NCBI GenBank assembly: GCA_023433275.1
Contig: JAEZDN010000042.1
Location: 1 to 51,742 of the forward strand
Length of the DNA stretch: 51,742 nt
DNA from: Verrucomicrobiota bacterium
Lineage (GTDB): Bacteria > Verrucomicrobiota > Verrucomicrobiia > Opitutales > Opitutaceae
Direction of reading: 5' to 3'
Shown: in pieces, positions 23,125 to 30,863 of the stretch
Numbering within the stretch: position 1 is the stretch's first letter
Layout: each line of letters begins with the position of its first letter
Notes under the pieces: generated by a model
Database searches by the model: none
The model's input: only the letters and a program-made list of their open reading frames with translations
What the model was told of the DNA's origin: nothing
Made by a program: the position numbers and the translations under genes

Positions 23125-25284
23125 TCAGAAGCGCCAGGACGCAGTCACGCCCACCTGACGCGGGTCGGCCCGGTTTTCATAACGCGTCTCGATGTAGTCG
23201 GGATCCTCGTTGCCAAAGAAATACACGCGCCGGTCGTATTCTTCATCCAACAGGTTCTTCACCCAAACCGTAAGAACCCAGCGCTCACCCGCATAACCCA
23301 CGCTGGCATTGACGACCCGAAACGAGCGCCGCGATTCATTCTGGTTGTTGGAATCATAATGCCGCGCGCGCCCCACCAGTTCCAGATTGCCCTGTAAACC
23401 GCGGCCACGGTCGTAACGCACGCCGAACGTGTAGCCGTAGCGCGGCGTGTTCGCCAGCGCGCGGCCCCCTGCAACGCTCCCGTTCCCGAGCACGAACGGC
23501 TCGAGCTCCGAGCGCATCAGCGCCAGGGAGCCACGCAACGACCAGTCGCGGGCAAACGCATACGCCCCCGACGCCTCCAACCCATAGACCGACGCGTCCT
23601 CCCCATTGCCCGTGAAGAAACGATAGCTCCCGCCAAACCCCGCCGAATCGCGCACCTGCGTGTCCTCGCGCTGCAGATAGAACGCGGTGATTTCACCCGT
23701 CACTTGCTGGTCAAGCCAGTTGCCCCGCAAGCCGGCCTCCCAATTCCATAGGGTTTCTGTCGCGTACGTCAGCGGATCGGTCGTGGGATCGATGCGCGCA
23801 TCCACGTTGATGCCACCGGCTTTGTACCCGCGCGTCAGCGAAACGAAGGCGAGTTGCGTTTCACTCCAGTCATGCTCGAGCGTCACCTTCCCGCCCACGA
23901 GCGTGTCCTCGAAACGCGGATGCGTCGTCACCACGGGGTCAAAGCTGTTGCTGCTCGCCCGGTACCGCGTCTTCACGCCCTCGCCCGCCAGGTCGATGCG
24001 CTCGATCCGCGCGCCGGCAATCAAGCGCGTGCGGGGGGAAAAGTCATGCCCCGCCTGCCCGAACAACGCGAGATTCTCCCCCCGGTACACCGTGCGCAGT
24101 CCGCGGACGTTGCCGGGGTCGGTATTGGTGTAGCGCGAGAACTCCTCGGTGTCGGAGAAGAATCCTCCAATCGTCCACCGGCTCAATCCTTCCGCGGCAC
24201 CATTCGGCTCAGAGTCGACGCGCAATTCCTGGTTCACCACCCAGCGCGTGCGCGTCAGGTCGCTGAAGCCCATGTACGAGGCCGCGGTCCAGTCATCGTC
24301 ATAGCTGTAGGCCGAGCGCGTGCGAGCGATGCTCGTGACGCTGCTCAACCGGGCCTGTGACCACCCACGATACGTTCCGCGCAGGCTCGCGGCCGTAGAC
24401 TGCTGTTCGTCCCGACCCGGTTCGTCGCTGTACGTTTTCGTCCCGTTGTTATCGAGCGCGAACTCATCGAAGCCATTGTCGAAATCGGCCGCGAGCACCG
24501 CCGCCTCCCACCGCCACAATTCGCTGGAATTCCACGTGAGTCGCAGGCGCGCCGTGCGTTCGTTGCGCGCGTTGGTATCGCGGTTGAGCCAGACGTTTTT
24601 CCGGAAGCCGTCACTTTGGGCCGTCTGCACCGCGAGCCTCATCATGAGCCGCTCGGGATTTTCCGGCGCCAGCGGTCCGCCCACGGCGATGCCAGCCGTG
24701 CGGAGGTCGTCCTCCCCCAGCCCGGCTTCGACGCGCCCGGTCCAGTACGGCGTGGGCGCATTGGTCACCAACCGCACCACGCCGCCCGCGGCGTTCGCGC
24801 CGAACGCTCCCGCCTGCGGCCCCCGCAACACCTCAACCTGGCCCACGTCAAAGGTCGTGCCCACCGTGCCGAGCCCGGTGAAATCAAAATCATCCAGCAC
24901 GAAGCGCACGGCGGAATCCGGCGTCTCGCCCTCGAATTGCGAATTCTCACCCACGCCGCGAATCTGCAGGTAGCGCGGGCGCGAGGTGCCGCCCGTCCAC
25001 GTCAGATTGGGCACCTGATCCACCAAGTCCCCGAAATGACGGACGGATCCTGCCCGCAACGCAGCTTCGTCGAAGACCGTGACGCTCGCGGGAATCCTCG
25101 CCAGCGGCGATGCCCAGAGATCGGCGGTGACCCGCACGGGCTCGAGTTTGACCGGCGTGCCGTCGCCTGAAGCGACCGGGGGTGTCTGGGCCGTCGCGGT
25201 CAGGCAGGTGCCCGCGATCAGGATCGCGGCGCGGAATTTGGCGTCCGCGAGGCGGACAATTGGGCAGGGATTCGGAATTCGCAT
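23125..25284 (-). CDS. TonB-dependent outer-membrane receptor, TPP-riboswitch controlled (probable thiamine uptake)
   Basis: The 719-residue receptor has a signal peptide ending near TATAQ and a plug domain. Within the plug are ASVTVFDEAALRAGSVRHFGDLVDQVPNL, YLQIRGVGENSQFEG and VEVLRGPQAGAFGANAAGGVVRLVT. A 22-strand-type barrel follows, ending in RQVGVTASWRF with the C-terminal Phe used for barrel assembly. The upstream leader carries a clear TPP riboswitch, so the likely substrate is thiamine or a thiamine phosphate; this rests on regulation, not on binding residues. I chose ATG at 25284 because upstream in-frame codons run through the riboswitch. Confidence 0.9.
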   Translation of the reverse strand: MRIPNPCPIVRLADAKFRAAILIAGTCLTATAQTPPVASGDGTPVKLEPVRVTADLWASPLARIPASVTVFDEAALRAGSVRHFGDLVDQVPNLTWTGGTSRPRYLQIRGVGENSQFEGETPDSAVRFVLDDFDFTGLGTVGTTFDVGQVEVLRGPQAGAFGANAAGGVVRLVTNAPTPYWTGRVEAGLGEDDLRTAGIAVGGPLAPENPERLMMRLAVQTAQSDGFRKNVWLNRDTNARNERTARLRLTWNSSELWRWEAAVLAADFDNGFDEFALDNNGTKTYSDEPGRDEQQSTAASLRGTYRGWSQARLSSVTSIARTRSAYSYDDDWTAASYMGFSDLTRTRWVVNQELRVDSEPNGAAEGLSRWTIGGFFSDTEEFSRYTNTDPGNVRGLRTVYRGENLALFGQAGHDFSPRTRLIAGARIERIDLAGEGVKTRYRASSNSFDPVVTTHPRFEDTLVGGKVTLEHDWSETQLAFVSLTRGYKAGGINVDARIDPTTDPLTYATETLWNWEAGLRGNWLDQQVTGEITAFYLQREDTQVRDSAGFGGSYRFFTGNGEDASVYGLEASGAYAFARDWSLRGSLALMRSELEPFVLGNGSVAGGRALANTPRYGYTFGVRYDRGRGLQGNLELVGRARHYDSNNQNESRRSFRVVNASVGYAGERWVLTVWVKNLLDEEYDRRVYFFGNEDPDYIETRYENRADPRQVGVTASWRF

Positions 25285-25318
25285 GGGTTGGGATGCCTGA
25301 CCCAAACGAACTCCCGGC

Positions 25319-25357
25319 GAAGGGGCGCCGCACGCCCCGTGGCGCTTTCGCGGCGCC
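25319..25357 (-). terminator. Probable expression platform of the TPP riboswitch
   Basis: Downstream of the aptamer on the minus strand lie two GC hairpins, GGCGCC-GCGAAA-GCGCC and GGGGCG-TGCGG-CGCCCC, before the coding start. They lack a good T tract, so control could be by termination or by blocking translation. Confidence 0.45.
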
Positions 25358-25458
25358 TGCTGTTTCCTTCGTCGGCATGATCCGTTCAGGTTCGAAGGGT
25401 CGAGCGGCCGAGCGCGCCGCAATCTCAGTCCTCCGCGGAGGACACCCCTACAGGCAAG
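25357..25458 (-). ncRNA. TPP (THI-box) riboswitch
   Basis: Read on the minus strand, the conserved blocks appear in order: TAGGGGTGTCC, a hairpin CCTCCGCGGAGG, CTGAGA, a variable arm, ACCC, GAACCTGAACGGATCATGCC and GACGAAGGAAACAG. GGGGTG, CTGAGA, ACCTGA, ATGCC and GAAGGAAA correspond to the thiamine-pyrophosphate-binding core. P1 can form from CCTGT and ACAG. The aptamer ends about 70 nt before the start codon of the receptor. Confidence 0.92.
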
Positions 25459-25670
25459 GCGGACAAAATGCCCGCGCCCGACAGAGACAAGCAAAACCTT
25501 CGGCTTGAGCCTGCGGGCGACGGTCGCGCGCAAATCCAATTTCCTCAGCGCCCGCGGCATAAGCCATCGCCCCGAATCGCTGTCATATCCTTCGCCGCGT
25601 TCATATCATACGCGCGGCCGAAGTTGTGCATGGACAACCCCCGGAGCGCGTGGCGAGATGCGTTTTTTCG

Positions 25671-28130
25671 ATGCGGCGCCCCTGCACCACCGTCCTCATC
25701 GCCGGCCTCCTTGCCGCCGGCGGCCTCTGCGCACAGACCGCGGCGCCCGGCGGCGAACCGGTCACCGTCCTGGAAAAGTTCATCATCACCGAAAGCGCGG
25801 CGTATCGCGCCGGTGATGTGCTGCCGACCTCGCGGCCCGTTGATTCCGTGTTCGGCCCCGGACAGTCGGTGCTCGATCTCCCGCGATCCATCACGGTGAT
25901 CACCCCGGAGCTGATGCGTCGCTTCGACCTGCAGGGCTTGGGCGACCTGGCGCGCATCGGGGCCGGCACGCAGGTGGCGAATTATTTTGGCATCGCGGGC
26001 ACACCCTATCTCAGGGGCGTAAAGGCCAGCGTGTTCTTCAACGGCATGGCGCGCGCGTACCAGCGCAACGAGATGCCGGTCTCGTTCGGATCTCTCGAGG
26101 CCCTGGATCTCGTCAAGGGCCCCGCCCCCGCGCATCTCGGGCCCGTGCCCGAGGGCGGCTACGCGAACTTCATCCCGAAGTCCCCGTACTTCGACCGCGC
26201 CCGCGGGTCGCTCGCCCTCACCGCGGGCTCCCACGGTCATTTCAAGGCGCAGGTCGACTACGGCAGCCCGGGCTTGATCGGCCGGCGGCCGGCGGCCTAC
26301 CGCGTGTCCGTCACCGCGCAGGATTCCGACAGCTATTGGCGCAACGTGGGCAACGACTTCGTCTCCGCCTACGGTGCACTCAAGGTGCGCCTCGCCGAGA
26401 GCCTGAGCCTTTTCACCGGTGCGGAATACTACGACTTTCACAGCAACGAGAATCCGGGCTGGAACCGCGTGACCCAGGAACTCATCGACCATGGCGATTA
26501 CATCATCGGTGAACCCCAGGATATAACGAGCGCGGCCTGGGGTGGCCGCGCCGATCGCAACCTGATCGAGTTCCCCGGCGCATTCACCGGCCGCCCCGCG
26601 AATTTCCGCGCGCTGATTCTGCCCGCCGCGGTGGCCGAGGCGCGGATCGATCCCGGCCTGCTCGCGTTGATGGAAGACCGCCGCGCCGCCGACGGCGGTT
26701 ATCGGTACACCGATGAGTATTTTGCCGCGGGCGGCGCGGCCCTGACCGAGAAGATCAATGGATCCACCGTGCTGGCCGATCCCGAGGACTTCGCCAACGC
26801 GCGCGACTTCCTTTGGTTTCTCGATCTCGTTTCCACCCGCAACCCCGACCGAACCGTCACTTGGAAGGCCTTGGTCGAGTCCATGGAAACGGACAAGCGC
26901 TCGAGCTATGGCTACGGCGTCGCGACCGAGCAGCTCGTGGTCGAGAACAAGCTCCTGATCGAGCAACGCGGGCTTCCCCTCCGGGATTCCACCCTGACCT
27001 ACGGGGCGTCCCTTCGCTATAGCCACGGCTGGATGGTGATGGATTTCGCCGCGGAGCCATTCAACCGCCGCGACATCCTGCGGCCGGCGATCTCCGCCAA
27101 CAGCCGCGTGCCCGCCGGCGCCGACCTCGACCCCGCGGGCCACAATCTCTGGTCGACCAGTCTGGGCGGAAGCACGGAGTCCGATCTGTGGCAGGGCGCG
27201 GTGTTCGCCCTCGGCCGCACGAAATGGACCGAAAAACTGGAGACCACCGTGGCGCTTCGCGCCGAATCGGTGGATTACCGGGCCGATCTTCCCGCCGAGG
27301 TCGACCGCGCCACTTCCGCCCAGCGCCTCGCCTCGGAACGCGCGGGCGAAAAACAATACGGATCCGGCACGCTCAGCGCCGTCTGGCGGTGGCGGCCCGA
27401 CGCGTCCGCCTACGTGTCCTTCCAACGCGGCACCGCGCTCCAGCCCGGACAGGGCGGCACCGTCAACAGCCGCAGCAACTTCGCCATGGCCGAACTCCGG
27501 GAAATCGGCACCAAGGTTTCCCTCCGCGAAGGGCGGCTCTTCGCGGGCCTGGCCGGGTACGAATGGGAAAATGCGCGATTCAACGACCGCGAGAACCGCG
27601 CCGAGCGGCTGCGCGGCCGTGGCGTGGAATTCGAGCTTACGTGGGCGCCCGATGATCGTCTCAGCATCATCGCGTCGGCGGGCTCGCAACGGGTGTTTCG
27701 ACTCGACCCGCTGGGCTTTCGCGCCCGCTTCGGCCCGGCGGCGCGCATTGCCATGGAATCGGGCTCCTTTGACGCCGGCGTCACGCCCACGCCTCCCCTC
27801 AACCCCCGGCTGGTCTACCCGGGCACGCCCGAGTCCCAGATCAAATTCGATGTCGCCTGGCAGGCAGCCCCCGCTTGGGGATTCTCGGTCGGCGCCGTGT
27901 GGAACCACGCGTTCTACCACAATTTCGAACGTACCCTCGTCTTGCCCGAATCCCTCGTCTGGCACGGCAGCCTGCACTGGAAACACGGCCCGCTCGCCCT
28001 GCGCCTGAGTGTGGAGAACATTTTGGGGGAAGACTATTTTCTCGGGGCCGATCCCAACTTTTCGCACAACGACCTGGTGACGAAGGCGCCGCCCGCGCAG
28101 GGCAAGCTGACCGCGACCTGGAATTTCTAA
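25671..28130 (+). CDS. TonB-dependent outer-membrane receptor
   Basis: The 819-residue protein has a signal peptide (MRRPCTTVLIAGLLAAGGLCAQ) and then VTVLEKFIITE, a TonB-box-like region. The plug shows SVLDLPRSITVITPELMRRF, TPYLRGVKASVFFNGM and SLEALDLVKGPAPAHLG. The barrel ends with GKLTATWNF (C-terminal Phe). It is longer than its divergent neighbour and shows large loop insertions (about 280-400). The LVKGPAPAHLGPVPEGGYANFI plug region resembles siderophore-like receptors only loosely, so no substrate is assigned. No riboswitch is seen on this side. I use ATG at 25671, which sits directly before the basic and hydrophobic signal; GTG at 25626 would add 15 residues. Confidence 0.88.
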   Translation: MRRPCTTVLIAGLLAAGGLCAQTAAPGGEPVTVLEKFIITESAAYRAGDVLPTSRPVDSVFGPGQSVLDLPRSITVITPELMRRFDLQGLGDLARIGAGTQVANYFGIAGTPYLRGVKASVFFNGMARAYQRNEMPVSFGSLEALDLVKGPAPAHLGPVPEGGYANFIPKSPYFDRARGSLALTAGSHGHFKAQVDYGSPGLIGRRPAAYRVSVTAQDSDSYWRNVGNDFVSAYGALKVRLAESLSLFTGAEYYDFHSNENPGWNRVTQELIDHGDYIIGEPQDITSAAWGGRADRNLIEFPGAFTGRPANFRALILPAAVAEARIDPGLLALMEDRRAADGGYRYTDEYFAAGGAALTEKINGSTVLADPEDFANARDFLWFLDLVSTRNPDRTVTWKALVESMETDKRSSYGYGVATEQLVVENKLLIEQRGLPLRDSTLTYGASLRYSHGWMVMDFAAEPFNRRDILRPAISANSRVPAGADLDPAGHNLWSTSLGGSTESDLWQGAVFALGRTKWTEKLETTVALRAESVDYRADLPAEVDRATSAQRLASERAGEKQYGSGTLSAVWRWRPDASAYVSFQRGTALQPGQGGTVNSRSNFAMAELREIGTKVSLREGRLFAGLAGYEWENARFNDRENRAERLRGRGVEFELTWAPDDRLSIIASAGSQRVFRLDPLGFRARFGPAARIAMESGSFDAGVTPTPPLNPRLVYPGTPESQIKFDVAWQAAPAWGFSVGAVWNHAFYHNFERTLVLPESLVWHGSLHWKHGPLALRLSVENILGEDYFLGADPNFSHNDLVTKAPPAQGKLTATWNF

Positions 28131-28211
28131 CCGTCGAATTTCACGGTGGTTTGCCCTCCCGCCCGCCTTGGACATCGCCGGGACTTCGCGCTTCGCCGAA
28201 TCTCGAGCCCG

Positions 28212-28330
28212 TAAAATCATACAGGGCGCCCCTTGTGGGAGCGCCCTGCATGACCTAACACCAAGCAAACCGTAGAACTATAAAGACAGACGCGGCCCGC
28301 TCAAAAACGTTGAATCTATTTTCAGAAAAG
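28212..28330 (+). repeat. Tandem structured element, copy 1
   Basis: The element starts with AAAATCAT and a hairpin CAGGGCGC-...-GCGCCCTG. A near-invariant block TGCATGACCTAACACCAAGC and AAACCGTA follows, then AGACGCGG and AAACGTTGAATCT. Copy 2 repeats all these blocks in order 141 bp later. The orientation given is arbitrary. Confidence 0.75.
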
Positions 28331-28352
28331 TTTCGGGCCCGGTTTCCGACCC

Positions 28353-28510
28353 TAAAATCATGAAGGGCGCCCCTTGCGGGACGCCCTGCATGACCTAACA
28401 CCAAGCAAACCGTAAGAACTACAAACAATGTTCGTTGCGATGAACGCGCACTGCTGTCGTTAAGATAGACGCGGGTACCGCGCGAAACGTTGAATCTTTT
28501 CGAAAGATTC
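28353..28510 (+). repeat. Tandem structured element, copy 2
   Basis: It matches copy 1 block by block but carries about 40 extra bases in the middle (near 28425-28465), including a tiny open frame of 11 codons. Its 3' end GAATCTTT-TCG-AAAGATTC followed by TTTG is a hairpin with a weak T tract, which could end a short transcript. Confidence 0.75.
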
Positions 28511-28635
28511 TTTGTGAATAAGTAATTCCCGTTTTGGATCGCAGTTACCACTGCCCCCCAGTTGTTTACGTGACGGCAAGGTTCTGATTTCAGGGCACGA
28601 TGGCGTGCCCCGCCCCGTTATAAACCCACGAAATC

Positions 28636-29385
28636 ATGAATCCTTCCCCCGCCTCCCGTCCCCATCTCTTCGGCTTGCTCGCCGGTCTGGCCCTTGCCGC
28701 CGGACTTGTCTTTACCGCTCTGGTCCTGGCCCGCGCTTGGACCCGCATTGCGGAGTCCCAAGTCATCAACGTCACTGGTTCTGCCCGCAAGAATGTCCGC
28801 TCGGACCTCGTGATCTGGCGCGCCGGCTTCTCCGTGGACGCGCCCACGCTGCACGAGGCGCAGGAAAAACTGAGCGCCGATCACGCCAAGGTCGCCGCCT
28901 TCTTCGCCGCGCGGCAGATCGAGGGCTTCGTCGCTTCGCCCGTGCAGATCCGCGACATCACCGCGCGACAGCGGATCGACGACGACGATTCAGTCGCGGT
29001 CGTCCGCGTCGGCTACCGCCTGAGCCAGTCGATCGAGGTGCACTCCAGCGATGTGGACGTCCTGCCGCGACTCGCGGGCGAGACCGGCGAGCTCCTGCAA
29101 CAGGGCGTCGCGTTTCTTTCCAACGGGTTCGATTTCATCTACACCAAGGCCGGAGAGGCGAAGGTGGAAATGATGGGCGAGGCCACGCGCGATGCGCGCG
29201 AGCGGGCCGAACAGATCGCCGGCCAGGGCGGCCGGACCATCAAGGAGCTGCGCAATGCCCGCATGGGCGTGGTGCAGATTAATCCCCTTCATTCATCATC
29301 CACGAGCTGGGAGGGCAACAGCGACACGACCTCCGTCGAAAAAACCATCATCGCCACGATCACGGCCACGTTCGCCATGAAATAG
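28636..29385 (+). CDS. SIMPL domain (DUF541) protein, exported
   Basis: This 249-residue protein has an N-terminal transmembrane or signal segment (about 10-33) and then a SIMPL/DUF541 domain. Seen are VINVTGSARKNVRSDLVIWRAGFSVDAPTLHEAQEKL, a YRLSQSIEVHSSDVDVL strand pair, MMGEATRDARERAEQIA and a final TSVEKTIIATITATFAMK. These match the family (E. coli YggE, BP26), whose members form periplasmic ring-like or channel-like oligomers linked to stress. It is a single gene that converges with kamA. Confidence 0.9.
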   Translation: MNPSPASRPHLFGLLAGLALAAGLVFTALVLARAWTRIAESQVINVTGSARKNVRSDLVIWRAGFSVDAPTLHEAQEKLSADHAKVAAFFAARQIEGFVASPVQIRDITARQRIDDDDSVAVVRVGYRLSQSIEVHSSDVDVLPRLAGETGELLQQGVAFLSNGFDFIYTKAGEAKVEMMGEATRDARERAEQIAGQGGRTIKELRNARMGVVQINPLHSSSTSWEGNSDTTSVEKTIIATITATFAMK

Positions 29386-29405
29386 GCGGGCGCGAAGCCC
29401 GCGAT
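29386..29405. terminator. Hairpin between convergent genes
   Basis: GCGGGC-GCGAA-GCCCGC lies immediately after the SIMPL stop codon and about 50 bp from the kamA stop. It has no T tract on either side, so its strength as a terminator is doubtful. Confidence 0.4.
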
Positions 29406-29452
29406 CATGCGACGTGGCCAAACTCATCGCCCTCGCCGTCGCCCGCCCCGAC

Positions 29453-30640
29453 TCACAGGTGAATCTCGGCCGGCATCACCACGCCGGCCGCATTCCCGGT
29501 GACCGGCGCGGCCTTGAGCGGATAGCGGAACTGCTTTCCCTCGAAATTCCTGAATACGACCTCGTCCTCGGTGATCTCCTCGACGTAGTCCGGGTTCACC
29601 GGGACCTTGCCGCCGCCACCCGGGGCATCGATGACATATTGCGGTACCGCGTAGCCGGTCGTGTGGCCGCGCAACGCGCGGATGATCTCGATGCCCTTGC
29701 GCACATCCACCTTGAAGTGGGCGCCGCCCGTGATGAGGTCCATCTGGTAGATGTAGTACGGCCGCACCCGCATGCGGAGCAACCGGTGCACGAGCGCCTT
29801 CATGACCTCGGGGTCGTCGTTCACGCCCTTCAGCAACACGCTTTGGTTGCCCAAGGGCACGCCCGCAAACGCCAGGCGCTCACACGCGTCCTTCAGCTCC
29901 TGCGTGGCTTCCTTCGGGTGGTTCACATGGATGCTCATCCAGATCGGCCCGTGCTTCTTGAAGGTTTCCGCGAGCTCCGGCGTGATGCGCTGCGGCAGGA
30001 ATACCGGGATGCGCGAGCCAATGCGGATGAATTCGACGTGCTTGATCGCGCGCAGGCGACCCAGCAGGTGCTCGAGCTTTCGATCCGACAGCAGCAGCGG
30101 ATCACCGCCCGAGAGCAACACGTCGCGAATCTCCGGGTGCGACTCGATGTATCGAAGCGCCTGCTCGTACTCGGGATGGAAGTTGTAGTCCTGCGCATTG
30201 CTCACCAGCCGGCTGCGGGTGCAATAGCGACAGTAGGCCGCGCACCGATCGGTAACCAGGAACAACACGCGATCCGGATAACGGTGCACCAGCCCCGGCA
30301 CCGGCGAATGCGCGTCCTCCCCGAGGGAATCCAGCATTTCCCCCGACGAGATCACCATCTCGTCGCTGCGCGGGATGACCTGCTTGCGAATCGGGCAATC
30401 GGGATTGTCGCGATCGATCAGGTTGAAAAAGTACGGCGTGATCGCCAGGGCGAGCTTGTCCTTGGCAAACAGGCACCCGGCGCGCTCCGCCGGCGTGAGC
30501 GTCAGATAACGCTCGAGCTGCTCGATCGAGGTGATCCGGTTCTTCAGCTGCCAGGTCCAGTCCTTCCAGTCCGCCTCCGGCACATGGGCCCAAAGCCCCT
30601 GGCCGGCGAACCAAGCTGAACGGTCTTCGTGGTAGGACAT
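29453..30640 (-). CDS. kamA: KamA family radical SAM lysine 2,3-aminomutase
   Basis: The 395-residue enzyme moves an amino group between lysine carbons 2 and 3 using a [4Fe-4S] cluster, S-adenosylmethionine and PLP. The cluster motif CxxxCxxC is C133-C137-C140 (CAAYCRYC). The PLP lysine is K345 in PGGGGK, and the Asp residues that hold the substrate lysine in clostridial KamA have counterparts at D301 (YQMDL) and D338 (VIDAPGGGG). The length fits KamA rather than the shorter EpmB. No efp or acetyltransferase (ablB) gene is adjacent, so the pathway (beta-lysine osmolyte, lysine breakdown or EF-P) is open. ATG at 30640 sits just behind a good promoter. Confidence 0.9.
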   Translation of the reverse strand: MSYHEDRSAWFAGQGLWAHVPEADWKDWTWQLKNRITSIEQLERYLTLTPAERAGCLFAKDKLALAITPYFFNLIDRDNPDCPIRKQVIPRSDEMVISSGEMLDSLGEDAHSPVPGLVHRYPDRVLFLVTDRCAAYCRYCTRSRLVSNAQDYNFHPEYEQALRYIESHPEIRDVLLSGGDPLLLSDRKLEHLLGRLRAIKHVEFIRIGSRIPVFLPQRITPELAETFKKHGPIWMSIHVNHPKEATQELKDACERLAFAGVPLGNQSVLLKGVNDDPEVMKALVHRLLRMRVRPYYIYQMDLITGGAHFKVDVRKGIEIIRALRGHTTGYAVPQYVIDAPGGGGKVPVNPDYVEEITEDEVVFRNFEGKQFRYPLKAAPVTGNAAGVVMPAEIHL

Positions 30641-30651
30641 CGTTGCACGCA

Positions 30652-30679
30652 GATGTAGTCCCTTGGCGAGTGCTGTCAA
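30652..30679 (-). promoter_or_regulatory. Predicted promoter of kamA, near-leaderless
   Basis: On the minus strand a consensus -35 box TTGACA (30679-30674), a 16-bp spacer and a -10 box TACATC (30657-30652) end 11 nt before the ATG. The mRNA leader would be only about 4 nt. Confidence 0.6.
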
Positions 30680-30863
30680 ACGACCCGCGCCATGCGTACA
30701 TACCCGCGGTCAGCCTCACCGCATCTTCGCATCTGGTTGCCGGCCACCGCCATGCAATGGGCACGTACGCGGTTTTGCGCAGCAGTGTACACATTTGCTG
30801 CAAGCACGGGAGGGATTGTGACGATAGAGACAACGGCCCCCTCCCGGGAGCCGTCGATCCCCC

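Larger units (their letters stand above)
28131..28635. other. Noncoding region with duplicated structured element
   Basis: I see no gene. The region holds two copies of a hairpin-led element (28212-28330 and 28353-28510). Copy 2 ends in a hairpin with a short T-rich tail. About 120 further bases lead to the SIMPL gene. Confidence 0.6.

Noticed and set aside
25545..28268. A 907-codon open frame on the minus strand
   Set aside because: It is antisense to the second TonB receptor, whose plug and C-terminal Phe are clear.
28425..28465. An 11-codon leader peptide (MFVAMNAHCCR)
   Set aside because: It exists only in copy 2 of the duplicated element and has no ribosome-binding site. Too short to support.
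30779..30801. Operator-like inverted repeat GCAGCA...TGCTGC around GTGTACAC
   Set aside because: The outer and inner palindromes have different centres and occur once, so chance is likely.
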